From positions 1 through 36,680 of the forward strand of contig JAAYEC010000072.1 in NCBI GenBank assembly GCA_012728915.1: 36,680 nt of DNA. Direction: 5' to 3'. Positions 26,589-34,211 of the stretch are shown one piece after another (position 1 is the stretch's first letter; each line of letters begins with the position of its first letter). This DNA is from Deltaproteobacteria bacterium (GTDB lineage: Bacteria > Desulfobacterota > Syntrophia > Syntrophales > UBA2192). The translations under genes were made by a program, and so were the position numbers. The notes beneath the pieces are model-generated. The model saw only the letters and a list, made by a program, of their open reading frames with translations. It did not search any database and was not told the origin of the DNA.

Positions 26589-27050
26589 TCAGCCGTCGGC
26601 GGGAACGAGCAGAACCGGCACGGGACTCCTCTGACCGACACGCTGGGCGACGCTGCCCATGAACAGGTGCCCCATCGCCGTCTGGCCCCGGCTGCCCATA
26701 ACGATCAGGCCCATCGATTCCCGCACGGCGACATCGATAATCTTCTCGGACGGCTTGCCCTTCATGACGAGAGTCTCGCAGGGGATGTTCGCGGGGCATT
26801 GTGCGGCGTAGCGCTCCCGGAGTTCCTGCTCGACCCTGTCGCGGATCCCGTCGGCGACCTGGATCCGCAGATCCGGCGTCACGAAACTCATATACTCCGG
26901 ATCTTCGTAGTCGTTCGCCACCACGTGCATCACAACAATCCGGCCGCCGTTCGCCCGGGCTATCCCGCAGGCATAGCCGAAGGCCGCATCCGCGCTTGAG
27001 GAAAAATCGGCGCAGAACAGGATCTGTTTCAGGTTGTCGATCGTTTTCAT
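26589..27050 (-). CDS. Universal stress protein (UspA family)
   Basis: This 153-residue protein has the single Usp fold: ILFCADFSSSADAAFGYA at the N-terminus, a central VVMHVVA strand, and the C-terminal nucleotide-binding pattern GSRGQTAMGHLFMGSVAQRV (about 121-140), the G-x2-G-x9-G-S motif of ATP-binding members. Its cellular role is not defined by sequence. AAAGGAGA precedes the ATG. It sits inside the solute cluster, 78 bp upstream of pfkB, which fits a stress-linked regulon. Confidence 0.92.
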   Translation of the reverse strand: MKTIDNLKQILFCADFSSSADAAFGYACGIARANGGRIVVMHVVANDYEDPEYMSFVTPDLRIQVADGIRDRVEQELRERYAAQCPANIPCETLVMKGKPSEKIIDVAVRESMGLIVMGSRGQTAMGHLFMGSVAQRVGQRSPVPVLLVPADG

Positions 27051-27174
27051 AGCATGGTCTCCTTTCTTGTCGTTTGTCCGGCCGGTTCACCCGGTCCGGT
27101 TCCCTTCGGAGGGTCCCCGGCCCGGCTTGCCCGCCGGCCATCCCCGGCAGCCCGCTCGCCGAGGGCGGGCGTCC
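27051..27174 (-). other. Gap with GC-rich inverted repeat inside the solute cluster
   Basis: The 124-bp gap before the stress-protein gene holds GCCCGC and GCGGGC as a 6-bp stem just after the stop of the upstream glycosyltransferase, on the minus strand. There is no T-run. It may set relative mRNA levels along the cluster or mark the start of a second transcript. Confidence 0.3.
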
Positions 27175-28383
27175 TTACGCATTGTCCATCTCGACGGCTT
27201 CCCTCATCCGTTCCTCGAAGTCCGGGATCGCGGCGTGGACGCGCACCCACGCGGCAAGCATGGGGACGCCCACGGGATCTTGGACGAAGTCGGCAATGGC
27301 TGCTCTGAGGGATCCGACGAAGGCCTCGACGGCCTCGATCTCGGCGTGGCGGTCGTAGGTCAGCCCGTTGATCAGCGACAGGGCGTGGTATTTCTCAATG
27401 GTCACCCGGGCCTCCTGAATGTAGGAGGTCAGCATCGTCCGGAAAAACGCCTCGCTCAGGACGATCCCGTCCTGGGTGAGGACCCGGAAGAGGGCCCTGG
27501 CGATGTCCCCGGCCATGCGCAGCAGCCCCTCGTTGGGCTTTTCCTTCCGGAGCACCTGGTGCTTGTGCTCGTAGGTCTCCGCCAGGTCGACCTGGCAGAT
27601 CCGGTTGACCGAGGCCCGCTGGTAGACCTCGCTCAGCAGCGATACCTCGAGGCCCCAGGTGGGTGAGATCCGGATCCCGCGGGCGAGGCTCGAAATCAGG
27701 GCGAACTCGCCCGAGAGGGCGTACCGGAAGCTGTCCAGAAAAGACAGGAAGGGGTTCAACCCCAGGATGCGGTTCAGCGTCCGGATCAGGGGCGTGTAAA
27801 ATAGCCGGGTGACGCGGCCGTAGAGCTGGTCCGTCACGCGGGCGTAGTAGCCCTTGCTGAACTCGAAATCCAGGGCCGGGTGCGCCACGGGGAGGATCAG
27901 CCGGGCGAGCATCTCCCGACGGTAGTTGACGATGTCGCAGTCGTGCAGGGCGACGGCGTACACCTCCGGTTCCGACAGGACGCTTCCGAGGGTCATCCAC
28001 ACCGATCGCCCCTTGCCGGGGTGATCCATGGAGAACGCGTTCCGTATCAGCTCCCGGTAGAGCTTCCGCATCCTCGGCCCGTCGTGCCAGACGACCCGGA
28101 CATCGGCCCTCAGCACGGACATGGCCTGCCTTGCCTTCTCGAACTCCGTCCTTCCCGCCCGGTCCAGCGAGAGAACCACCTTGTGGAGATACTCCACCCC
28201 TTTCAATTCCTCGAGGATCCGCGGCATGGAGGCGGTTTCGAACTCCGAGTACAGCGCGGGCAGCAGCAGGACGAGTTTCCTGTGCCGCGCGATCGCCTTG
28301 AGATCCGCCTCGAGCGCGCCGGCGGGACGCTCCCGCAGCTTCTGCAGGGTCGTGATCATGCCGTGCTGCCAGAAATCAGCCAT
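27175..28383 (-). CDS. GpgS-like GT-A glycosyltransferase (second of a pair)
   Basis: This 402-residue protein has the layout of glucosyl-3-phosphoglycerate synthase and relatives: LLLPALYSEFE (about 39-49), PGKG (122-125), a metal site HDCDIV (DCD, 148-150), LSGEFALI (223-230) and WGLEVSLL (243-250). GpgS enzymes transfer glucose from an NDP-sugar to 3-phosphoglycerate. The Asp-Cys-Asp in place of the usual Asp-Ser-Asp is a visible difference. It has about 150 extra C-terminal residues compared with the short mycobacterial GpgS. The ATG overlaps the upstream glycosyltransferase gene by eight bases and has a strong GAGGAGGT. Donor and acceptor are inferred only from family and from the phosphatase two genes upstream. 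Confidence 0.7.
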   Translation of the reverse strand: MADFWQHGMITTLQKLRERPAGALEADLKAIARHRKLVLLLPALYSEFETASMPRILEELKGVEYLHKVVLSLDRAGRTEFEKARQAMSVLRADVRVVWHDGPRMRKLYRELIRNAFSMDHPGKGRSVWMTLGSVLSEPEVYAVALHDCDIVNYRREMLARLILPVAHPALDFEFSKGYYARVTDQLYGRVTRLFYTPLIRTLNRILGLNPFLSFLDSFRYALSGEFALISSLARGIRISPTWGLEVSLLSEVYQRASVNRICQVDLAETYEHKHQVLRKEKPNEGLLRMAGDIARALFRVLTQDGIVLSEAFFRTMLTSYIQEARVTIEKYHALSLINGLTYDRHAEIEAVEAFVGSLRAAIADFVQDPVGVPMLAAWVRVHAAIPDFEERMREAVEMDNA

Positions 28384-29635
28384 CGCGCACCTCCTCGTTC
28401 CAGATCCTGATCAGGTAGTCCTTCATCTTCTCGAATGCCGCGGCGTGGGCCTCGAAGAGTTTTTCCGCTCCGCCGGGATCCCGGTCCCGCACCTCGTTGA
28501 TGAGGCTCGCCACCCGGGCGTTGTAGAGCGGGACCATCGTGTCGAGGATCTTGAAGCGCTGCCGCGGCGTCGCGTGAAAATAACGGGCGTAGCGGTAGAC
28601 GATGCGGACCCAGGTCTCGGCGGGCAGGAGAAACTCTTCCGTCCGCGTGACGGACGCGAGGTCCCGGATCACCTCGAGGTCCTTCTCCTCGACGACCCGC
28701 TGCCAGACGCCCGAGAAGTTCGCCCACCCCGTCCGGAAATAGTCGACTAGCCCCTCCTGGTCGATCTCGAAAGGAGTCGGCTCCTGCTCCAGCTCTTCAC
28801 CGAGCACCGGGACATCGCGGGATCGCCGGACCTTCTGCCAGTGTCCGGCGTTGGTCTCCATGAGCTGGAAGATCGTCCCCACGACCTGGCGGAACATCGG
28901 GCCCAGGTCGGCCCCGGGGTCCTTCTCGCCGTGCACCTTGATCCCCAGCCGGGCCTGACAGAGCTTGAATCCACCCACGATGGCCGTCGTGGTCATCCAC
29001 ACGTCGATGCCGAAGCGGGCCACGTCCGTCTCCCAGACGTCCTGGTCGAAGTAGTGCTTGACCAGCCGCTGGGAGATCCCGAAGTCGCCGCCGATGGGCT
29101 GCCGTATGCGCTGCCCGTAGAGCGCGCGCGTCAGGTTGTAGGCGATCGTGTTGGTGATGGTGCCGTCGAGCTTGTAGCGCCGGTAGTACGGGGCGACGAA
29201 GTCGTACCCCTTGAAGACGGGGTCGAGGACGTTGCGGACCCACTCGGGCTTGATGGAGACAAGGTCGGAGTCGAAGACCGCCACGGCCCGGGCCCGCAGG
29301 AAATTCGCCACCTCGAAGGCGGTCCGCAGGCCCGACCCCTTCCCCGGAACGCCCCGGTAGATCGTGACGACCTTCCTGATGTTGTACGAGTGGATCTGCA
29401 CGAGGTTCGCAACCTCGCGCGAGTCGTCCGTGGATCCCCCGTCGGCGACGAGAATGACGGCCTTGGCGTCGGGATAAAAGCGCTCGAGACCTGCGGCGAC
29501 GGTCTGGATCACGTGCACGATGGCCCCTTCGCTGTAATAGGAGGGAATCCCGATGACGATGTCCGCGTAGCGGAGCTGCTCGATCGTCTTGCGGGCATGG
29601 TCCCGGAGGGTTGTAGAGAAACGGGTTGTCGTCAT
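28376..29635 (-). CDS. GpgS/mannosylglycerate-synthase-like GT-A glycosyltransferase (first of a pair)
   Basis: This 419-residue protein shows VADGGSTDDS (about 64-73), PGKGSGLRTA (97-106), the metal motif FDSDLV (DSD at 122-124), APYYRRYK, the QPIGGDFGIS block and FGIDVWMTT. These blocks line up in order with glucosyl-3-phosphoglycerate synthase and, more loosely, with GT78 mannosylglycerate synthase. It most likely makes a hexosyl-glycerate or its phosphate. The ATG at 29635 was chosen with GAGAGGA upstream; the frame stays open to 29707. A phosphoglycerate-sugar phosphatase lies 31 bp upstream, and a second, divergent enzyme of similar type overlaps its end. Confidence 0.75.
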   Translation of the reverse strand: MTTTRFSTTLRDHARKTIEQLRYADIVIGIPSYYSEGAIVHVIQTVAAGLERFYPDAKAVILVADGGSTDDSREVANLVQIHSYNIRKVVTIYRGVPGKGSGLRTAFEVANFLRARAVAVFDSDLVSIKPEWVRNVLDPVFKGYDFVAPYYRRYKLDGTITNTIAYNLTRALYGQRIRQPIGGDFGISQRLVKHYFDQDVWETDVARFGIDVWMTTTAIVGGFKLCQARLGIKVHGEKDPGADLGPMFRQVVGTIFQLMETNAGHWQKVRRSRDVPVLGEELEQEPTPFEIDQEGLVDYFRTGWANFSGVWQRVVEEKDLEVIRDLASVTRTEEFLLPAETWVRIVYRYARYFHATPRQRFKILDTMVPLYNARVASLINEVRDRDPGGAEKLFEAHAAAFEKMKDYLIRIWNEEVRDG

Positions 29636-29666
29636 CGCGGTACTGTCCTCTCGTATGGGCGCTGCA

Positions 29667-30482
29667 TCACGGGGCCGCTGTGTCCAGGATCCCGTTGACG
29701 GCCTCATTCCAGCCCCGGCTCCCGGGACAGGGAGCCCTTCGCAGATTCGGCAGGTCGACGTCCTCGTAGCGCCCGTCCGGGTGAGGGATCAGGACGGGGA
29801 GGTCGACGGCGGCGAGCATGGAGATGTCGTTGGGCCTGTCGCCGATGCCGACGCTGAGCACTTCTTCGCCGAGGTTGCCGCGAAAAATGCGGAGGGCCCG
29901 CTTCACGGCTTCCCCCTTATCCTGCCCGCTTCCGATCAGGTGGTAAAAGCGCCCTCCCCTCGTGATCGTCAGGCCCGCCTTTCGTGCCTCCTCCCCCAGG
30001 AGCGCCGGCGGCGCGTCCCCGGCAACGAGAAACGGCTCGGTGAATTCCCGCTGCTTTGCCAGGCGGGCTTCCTCCGGGCCCAGACCCGTGATCTCCACCA
30101 ACTCCCCGATGCTCATGTCCCCCACGCCGCGGATGCCGAAGCGGGTCTTCCGCTCCTCGACGAACCGCCGGATCTCGGAATAGGGCCTCCCCAGCCGGAT
30201 CAGGATCCTGCCGTCCTGCTCGACCCCGCCCGGAATACGGAAATTCCGGTATCCCGGGGGGAAGAAAAGCCCCCCTCCGTTTTCCGAGATGAAGGGCTCC
30301 CGGATATCCATGTCCCCCTGCAGTCGCAGGACCTCTGCGCGGGTCTTGCTCGTGACGAAGACCAGGGGCACGGACAGGTCCCGGATCCGCTCCAGGGCCG
30401 ACCGTGCGCCCTCGCAGGAATACCCCTGATGATCCAGGAGGCTCCCGTCGAGGTCCGTGAAGAGGATCAGCTTCCGTCGCAT
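29667..30482 (-). CDS. HAD phosphatase, mannosyl/glucosyl-3-phosphoglycerate phosphatase family
   Basis: This 271-residue HAD enzyme starts MRRKLILFTDLDGSLLDH, with nucleophile D10 and D12, then FVTSKTRAEV (motif II) and the family blocks FISENGGGLFFP and IGDRPNDISML. These match mannosyl-3-phosphoglycerate phosphatase (MpgP, YedP), a family that in Persephonella also serves glucosyl-3-phosphoglycerate. It would release phosphate to give free mannosyl- or glucosylglycerate, a compatible solute. It follows treT after one base with a poor ribosome site, so it is probably translated by coupling. The two glycosyltransferases that could supply its substrate come next. Confidence 0.85.
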   Translation of the reverse strand: MRRKLILFTDLDGSLLDHQGYSCEGARSALERIRDLSVPLVFVTSKTRAEVLRLQGDMDIREPFISENGGGLFFPPGYRNFRIPGGVEQDGRILIRLGRPYSEIRRFVEERKTRFGIRGVGDMSIGELVEITGLGPEEARLAKQREFTEPFLVAGDAPPALLGEEARKAGLTITRGGRFYHLIGSGQDKGEAVKRALRIFRGNLGEEVLSVGIGDRPNDISMLAAVDLPVLIPHPDGRYEDVDLPNLRRAPCPGSRGWNEAVNGILDTAAP

Positions 30483-30483
30483 C

Positions 30484-31716
30484 TCACACCATGACGGTAT
30501 TCTCGATTTTCCCCTCGACCAGTGCGTAGACCAGGGTGAGGTACTCCCGGAGGTGCCGGGTCAGGAGGTAGTATTCGCGGACCAGCTCTCGGCCCGCTTC
30601 TCCCATCCTGAGGCACTGCTCCCGGTGGTGTAGGAGATAGCGGATCCGGTTGGCGGCCCCCTCGGGCGTCATGACGAGGAACCCCGTGTGGTAGTCGACA
30701 ACCTGCAGGCGGATGCCCCCGGCGTCGCCCCCGATGACAGGCTTCCCCTTCCACATACCCTCGGTGACGGTGAGGCCGAAGCCTTCCCGGGTCGATTTCT
30801 GAACCACGATGTCTGCGATGCGCTGCAGAGCGTTCACCGTTCGGTTCGCGGCGGGCGGCAGCATTTCCACGTGGATGTCCGGGTCTCCCTCGGCGGCCTC
30901 CAGCACCGCATCAAGGATCTCCTTTCCCTCCGGGTCATCGGTGGCCCCGCCACCTGCCAGGACGAGTTGGACGGGCGTTACCTTGCGGACCATCCGATAG
31001 GCCTGAATGACGCCCACAGGATCCTTGAACCGGTCGAAACGGGAGATCTGGACCAGGACGGGTATGTCGGGCTTGAGTTCGAACTGCTCCCGCACCGCAT
31101 CGAGTTCGCTCTCGTCGAGCTCGATGTTCTTTTCGCTGAGCGGGTCGATGCTCGGCGCGATGAGAACCTGAAGGTGGGGCAGCAGCTGCGCAAACTGGCA
31201 CATGGAAAAGATGCTCGCGTCGTACTTTTCCACGAAGGGTTTGAGCCCCTTCCAGACCGCTCGAGAGGGGTGGCTCGCGTCGATGTGGCAGCGCCAGATC
31301 CACCGACCCCGGCGCCGGGCGCAGAGTTCCAGCATGGGCGCCGGCTGCGGGTCGTGGATGATAACAATGTCGGCCTCCTCGAGCTCGTCTCTCAGCGTCC
31401 CGGCGTTTTGCAGGTTCACATCCCGGTAGAGCTCCCAGTCGCGCTTTTTCAGCAGAACGGGATAGCCCTGCAGACCATTGTGGATGGCCTTGGTCACAGA
31501 GAAGAATTCGCCGCTCCCCGTGATCACCCGCCAGCGAACATCGAGGCCGAGGTCATTCATGAGCGGAACCATCCAGGCGAGGATTTCCGCCACCCCGCCG
31601 CCTTCGGCGGTTGAATTGACATGAACGACGCGAAGGCCTCTCAGGCGCTCCCCGAGCCTGCGCAACTGGCCGATGACAGGGATGCCGACGATGGGTTCGT
31701 ACAGATCGATGTTCAT
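30484..31716 (-). CDS. treT: Trehalose synthase TreT-type GT4 glycosyltransferase
   Basis: This 410-residue protein matches glycosyl-transferring trehalose synthase. The N-terminal VHVNSTAEGGGVAEIL (31-46) is the sugar-binding loop typical of TreT; HDPQPAPML (121-129), ISRFDRFKDP (R226, K231) and the E-x7-E motif REGFGLTVTEG (E311, E319) follow. TreT makes trehalose from NDP-glucose and glucose, reversibly. Length agrees with archaeal TreT (about 400-415). GGGAGTGAGG precedes the ATG. It is in one tight block with a DUF5752-like gene (18 bp upstream) and the MpgP-like gene (one base downstream). Trehalose phosphorylase of the GT4 type is a close relative and the alternative. Confidence 0.88.
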   Translation of the reverse strand: MNIDLYEPIVGIPVIGQLRRLGERLRGLRVVHVNSTAEGGGVAEILAWMVPLMNDLGLDVRWRVITGSGEFFSVTKAIHNGLQGYPVLLKKRDWELYRDVNLQNAGTLRDELEEADIVIIHDPQPAPMLELCARRRGRWIWRCHIDASHPSRAVWKGLKPFVEKYDASIFSMCQFAQLLPHLQVLIAPSIDPLSEKNIELDESELDAVREQFELKPDIPVLVQISRFDRFKDPVGVIQAYRMVRKVTPVQLVLAGGGATDDPEGKEILDAVLEAAEGDPDIHVEMLPPAANRTVNALQRIADIVVQKSTREGFGLTVTEGMWKGKPVIGGDAGGIRLQVVDYHTGFLVMTPEGAANRIRYLLHHREQCLRMGEAGRELVREYYLLTRHLREYLTLVYALVEGKIENTVMV

Positions 31717-31734
31717 GCCTCACTCCCGTTCGAC

Positions 31735-32391
31735 TCAGGCACTCACACCCCGGAGCGATTCAAGCACTCTCACCAGCTCCTCCCGGAGCTCCCGGAGCGT
31801 ATAGAAATAAAAGTCGATGCGGCGAAGGGCCTCCCCGACGGCGTCCCCGTCCGCCCCAAACCCTTCGATCCAGCGGGAAAAATCATCCACGCCGAAGGGC
31901 CGGCGCCGCCGGGCTTCCACGAAGTGGAAGTAAATGCTGCCGTTGGACATGCGGCCAATGGCGTCGGGGAGGTCGCGCAGGACATGGACCCGCTCGCCGG
32001 AATCGAAGACAAGGGTTGTCGCCTCCATGAAGTAGAACTCATGGCCCGGCCGAGCCCAGGGAATCATGGTGACCTCGCTCAGACGTTCGTCGATGACCTC
32101 GAGGACGGTTTCCCGCAGTCCCTCTATCGAGGGGCATGCATAGGGGTCGACGGCGCCGAGCCGTTCCGCCAGGACCTTGTCCGAAAGCCTCCGGCTGGCC
32201 CAGACGGCGAAATCGTTCCGGTATTCGGGATACTCGAAGCTCGGCGACAGGGGGGTCTCGCAGAAATGATGATACAGGACATCGTGACTGCAGACGGCGA
32301 CCCGGTCCCTCAGTTCCCGGAGATTGTACGCGGGCGGCAGACCGCTCATGCGGATCAGAAGCGAGCAGTCCATGATTTCGAACGGGTTCAT
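31735..32391 (-). CDS. DUF5752-like protein of unknown function
   Basis: This 218-residue soluble protein has no recognised catalytic motif. Visible blocks are HHFCETPLSPSFEYPEYRND (about 42-61), a central LRDLPDAIGRMSNGSIYFHF, then WIEGFGADGDAVGEALRRID and a leucine-rich end LRELREELVRVLESL. I believe this matches DUF5752, a family seen beside trehalose genes in anaerobes and methanogens, but this is from memory. I chose the ATG at 32391 with AGGAAG eight bases upstream; a GTG at 32400 is less likely because it touches that site. Its place between otsA and treT suggests a helper or regulator of trehalose synthesis. Confidence 0.6.
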   Translation of the reverse strand: MNPFEIMDCSLLIRMSGLPPAYNLRELRDRVAVCSHDVLYHHFCETPLSPSFEYPEYRNDFAVWASRRLSDKVLAERLGAVDPYACPSIEGLRETVLEVIDERLSEVTMIPWARPGHEFYFMEATTLVFDSGERVHVLRDLPDAIGRMSNGSIYFHFVEARRRRPFGVDDFSRWIEGFGADGDAVGEALRRIDFYFYTLRELREELVRVLESLRGVSA

Positions 32392-32556
32392 CGATTCCAC
32401 TTCCTAATCGTTTTTACCGGTGCCCGCCATGCGGCGGAGATCCCGCAGGGAAGCCGCACCGCCCGCCCCGGGACCCATGCCGACGGCAGAGCCTGTTTCC
32501 CTTTTCGGATCCTTCGCTCTGCGGCCATCTCACCGTTTTTGCCCTTCGCGAGGGTG
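32392..32556 (-). other. Leader-like intergenic region with inverted repeats
   Basis: The 165-bp gap between otsA and the DUF5752-like gene is long for this cluster. On the minus strand it contains GCAGAGC ... GCTCTGC (7-bp perfect stem, 23-base loop with AAAAGGGAAAC) and then a GC-rich stretch able to form further stems. No ORF was supported. It may be a structured leader or a processing region. Confidence 0.35.
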
Positions 32557-34083
32557 CTACGCGATCTCCTTCACGGGCCGAATATATTCGAGCTCCTCGA
32601 AGATTTTTCCTCCCCAGTCGAAAACCGTGTGATTCCGGATCTGCGAGCGCATCCGCCTCATCCGCTTCCTGCGTTCCTTCTCCGGCATGATGTAGGCCTC
32701 GTACATCGCGTCGGCCAGTTCGTCGGTGTCGTAGGGGTTCACGAGCAGGGCGTCGGCCAGTTCTCTCGCCGCCCCCGTGTAACGGGAAAGCAGCAGAACC
32801 CCGTCCCCGTCGTTCCGGGCGGAGATGAACTCCTTGGCCACGAGGTTCATGCCGTCGTGGAGGGAGGTGACCACGAGAATGTCGGCCAGACGGTACGAGG
32901 CCAGGACGGCCTGATAATCGTGGTGGGCGCGGAGGAACCGGATGGGCATCCAATCCTCGGTCTGATGCCGCCAGTTGACCTCGTCGACCAGGTCGTCCAA
33001 CTTGTCGTTGATGTCCCGGTACTCCTCGATGTGCGTCCGGCTCGGCGCCGCGAGCTGCAGCAGGGTCACCTTTTCACGGAGCTCCGGATGATTCTTCAGC
33101 AGGAGATCGAAGCCTCTTATTCTCTCCGGAATCCCCTTCGTGTAATCGATCCGGTCGGCCCCAACGAAGACTCTTGTTCTAAGAACCTCGTCCCCCAGCT
33201 CCTTGATGAAATTCAGGCGCCTTTCCTCGACCGGCCCCGACGTCGCATCCTTGCCGATCTGCCGGAAATCGACGCTGATGGGGAACGCCCGGACGTGCGT
33301 GGGCCGGCCGCCTCGGAAGATTTGGAACTGTTCATAATCCACTTTGGCCTCGATGCCCCGGTCCACGGTGTCCATGAAGTTGTTGCAGTGGTATTGGATG
33401 TGGAACCCCATGATGTCGTTGCCCAGCAGGCCGTCCAGGAGTTCCTCTCCCCAGGGGAAGATCCGGAAGGCCTCGCGGTTGGGCCACGGAATGTGCCAGA
33501 AATGAACGAGCGCCAGGTCGGGCCGCTCCTGTCTCAGCAGCCGCGGAAGTAGGGCCAGGTGGTAGTCCTGGATGAAGACGATGGCGGGACATCCGTCCAC
33601 CTCTTCGAGAATGGCATCGCAGAAACGCCGGTTGACGTTTCGGTAAGCCTCCCAATCGTTACGCGAAAACCGGGGGCGGGTGTACACGATGTGGCAGAGA
33701 GGCCAGAGGGCACGGTTAGACAGGCCGAAGTAGTACCCGTTTTCCTCCTTCCGTGTCAGCCACACCCGCCGCAGCGTGTAACGAGGTTTCTCCGGGGGCA
33801 TTGCCATGCGTCCCCGGGAATCGACGACGAGACGGTCGGCCGTCCCCGAGCCATGCGCAACCCAGACGCCGCCCGTCGCGCGGACGATCGGATCCAGCGC
33901 AACCACCATCCCGCTGGCCGGTTGAACGACGCGAATTCCCCCCGCGTCCCTCTCGTGCATGACGGGTTCCCGGTTCGACGCGATGACGACCTTTGCATTT
34001 TTCGAGATGCGGGAGACGAGTCTCCCGAGATATCTGGCATCCACGGCAGGCTCCACAACCAATGATTTTCTGCTTCGAAACAA
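32557..34083 (-). CDS. otsA: Trehalose-6-phosphate synthase, GT20 family
   Basis: This 508-residue enzyme joins NDP-glucose and glucose-6-phosphate to trehalose-6-phosphate. GT20 blocks are IASNREPV (34-41), FIQDYHLALLP (170-180), HFWHIPWPNREAF, GFHIQYHCNNF, the phosphate site VGADRIDYTKGI (R311, K316) and SLHDGMNLVAKEF (D410, E418). Glucosylglycerol-phosphate synthase of cyanobacteria is the closest alternative, but the trehalose-type neighbours favour OtsA. No ATG fits: an in-frame TGA lies just upstream, so translation must begin at the TTG at 34083 or a TTG/GTG a few codons further in, none with a convincing ribosome site. A good promoter lies 100 bp upstream. Confidence 0.93.
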   Translation of the reverse strand: MFRSRKSLVVEPAVDARYLGRLVSRISKNAKVVIASNREPVMHERDAGGIRVVQPASGMVVALDPIVRATGGVWVAHGSGTADRLVVDSRGRMAMPPEKPRYTLRRVWLTRKEENGYYFGLSNRALWPLCHIVYTRPRFSRNDWEAYRNVNRRFCDAILEEVDGCPAIVFIQDYHLALLPRLLRQERPDLALVHFWHIPWPNREAFRIFPWGEELLDGLLGNDIMGFHIQYHCNNFMDTVDRGIEAKVDYEQFQIFRGGRPTHVRAFPISVDFRQIGKDATSGPVEERRLNFIKELGDEVLRTRVFVGADRIDYTKGIPERIRGFDLLLKNHPELREKVTLLQLAAPSRTHIEEYRDINDKLDDLVDEVNWRHQTEDWMPIRFLRAHHDYQAVLASYRLADILVVTSLHDGMNLVAKEFISARNDGDGVLLLSRYTGAARELADALLVNPYDTDELADAMYEAYIMPEKERRKRMRRMRSQIRNHTVFDWGGKIFEELEYIRPVKEIA

Positions 34084-34182
34084 CCAGGGTCTTCACTCGG
34101 GACGGCTCGATGCGCCCGGGATGTCAGGCAAGGCGGAAGGAGAAGAAACTCTTCTGGATTGGATAATGGAAATCCTTTTTGC

Positions 34183-34211
34183 AGTATACCCCGGTTGCCT
34201 CCTCATTCCAA
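34183..34211 (-). promoter_or_regulatory. Promoter for otsA at the end of the marR gene
   Basis: Read on the minus strand, -35 TTGGAA (34211-34206) is followed after exactly 17 bp by -10 TATACT (34188-34183). The -35 lies within the last codons of marR. Transcription would begin near 34176, about 93 bp before the otsA start, allowing otsA expression apart from marR. Confidence 0.55.

Noticed and set aside
32392-32556. Cobalamin riboswitch
   Set aside because: The AAAAGGGAAAC stretch recalls the B12 aptamer, but the conserved B12-box pairing and spacing are not there and the gene context is wrong.
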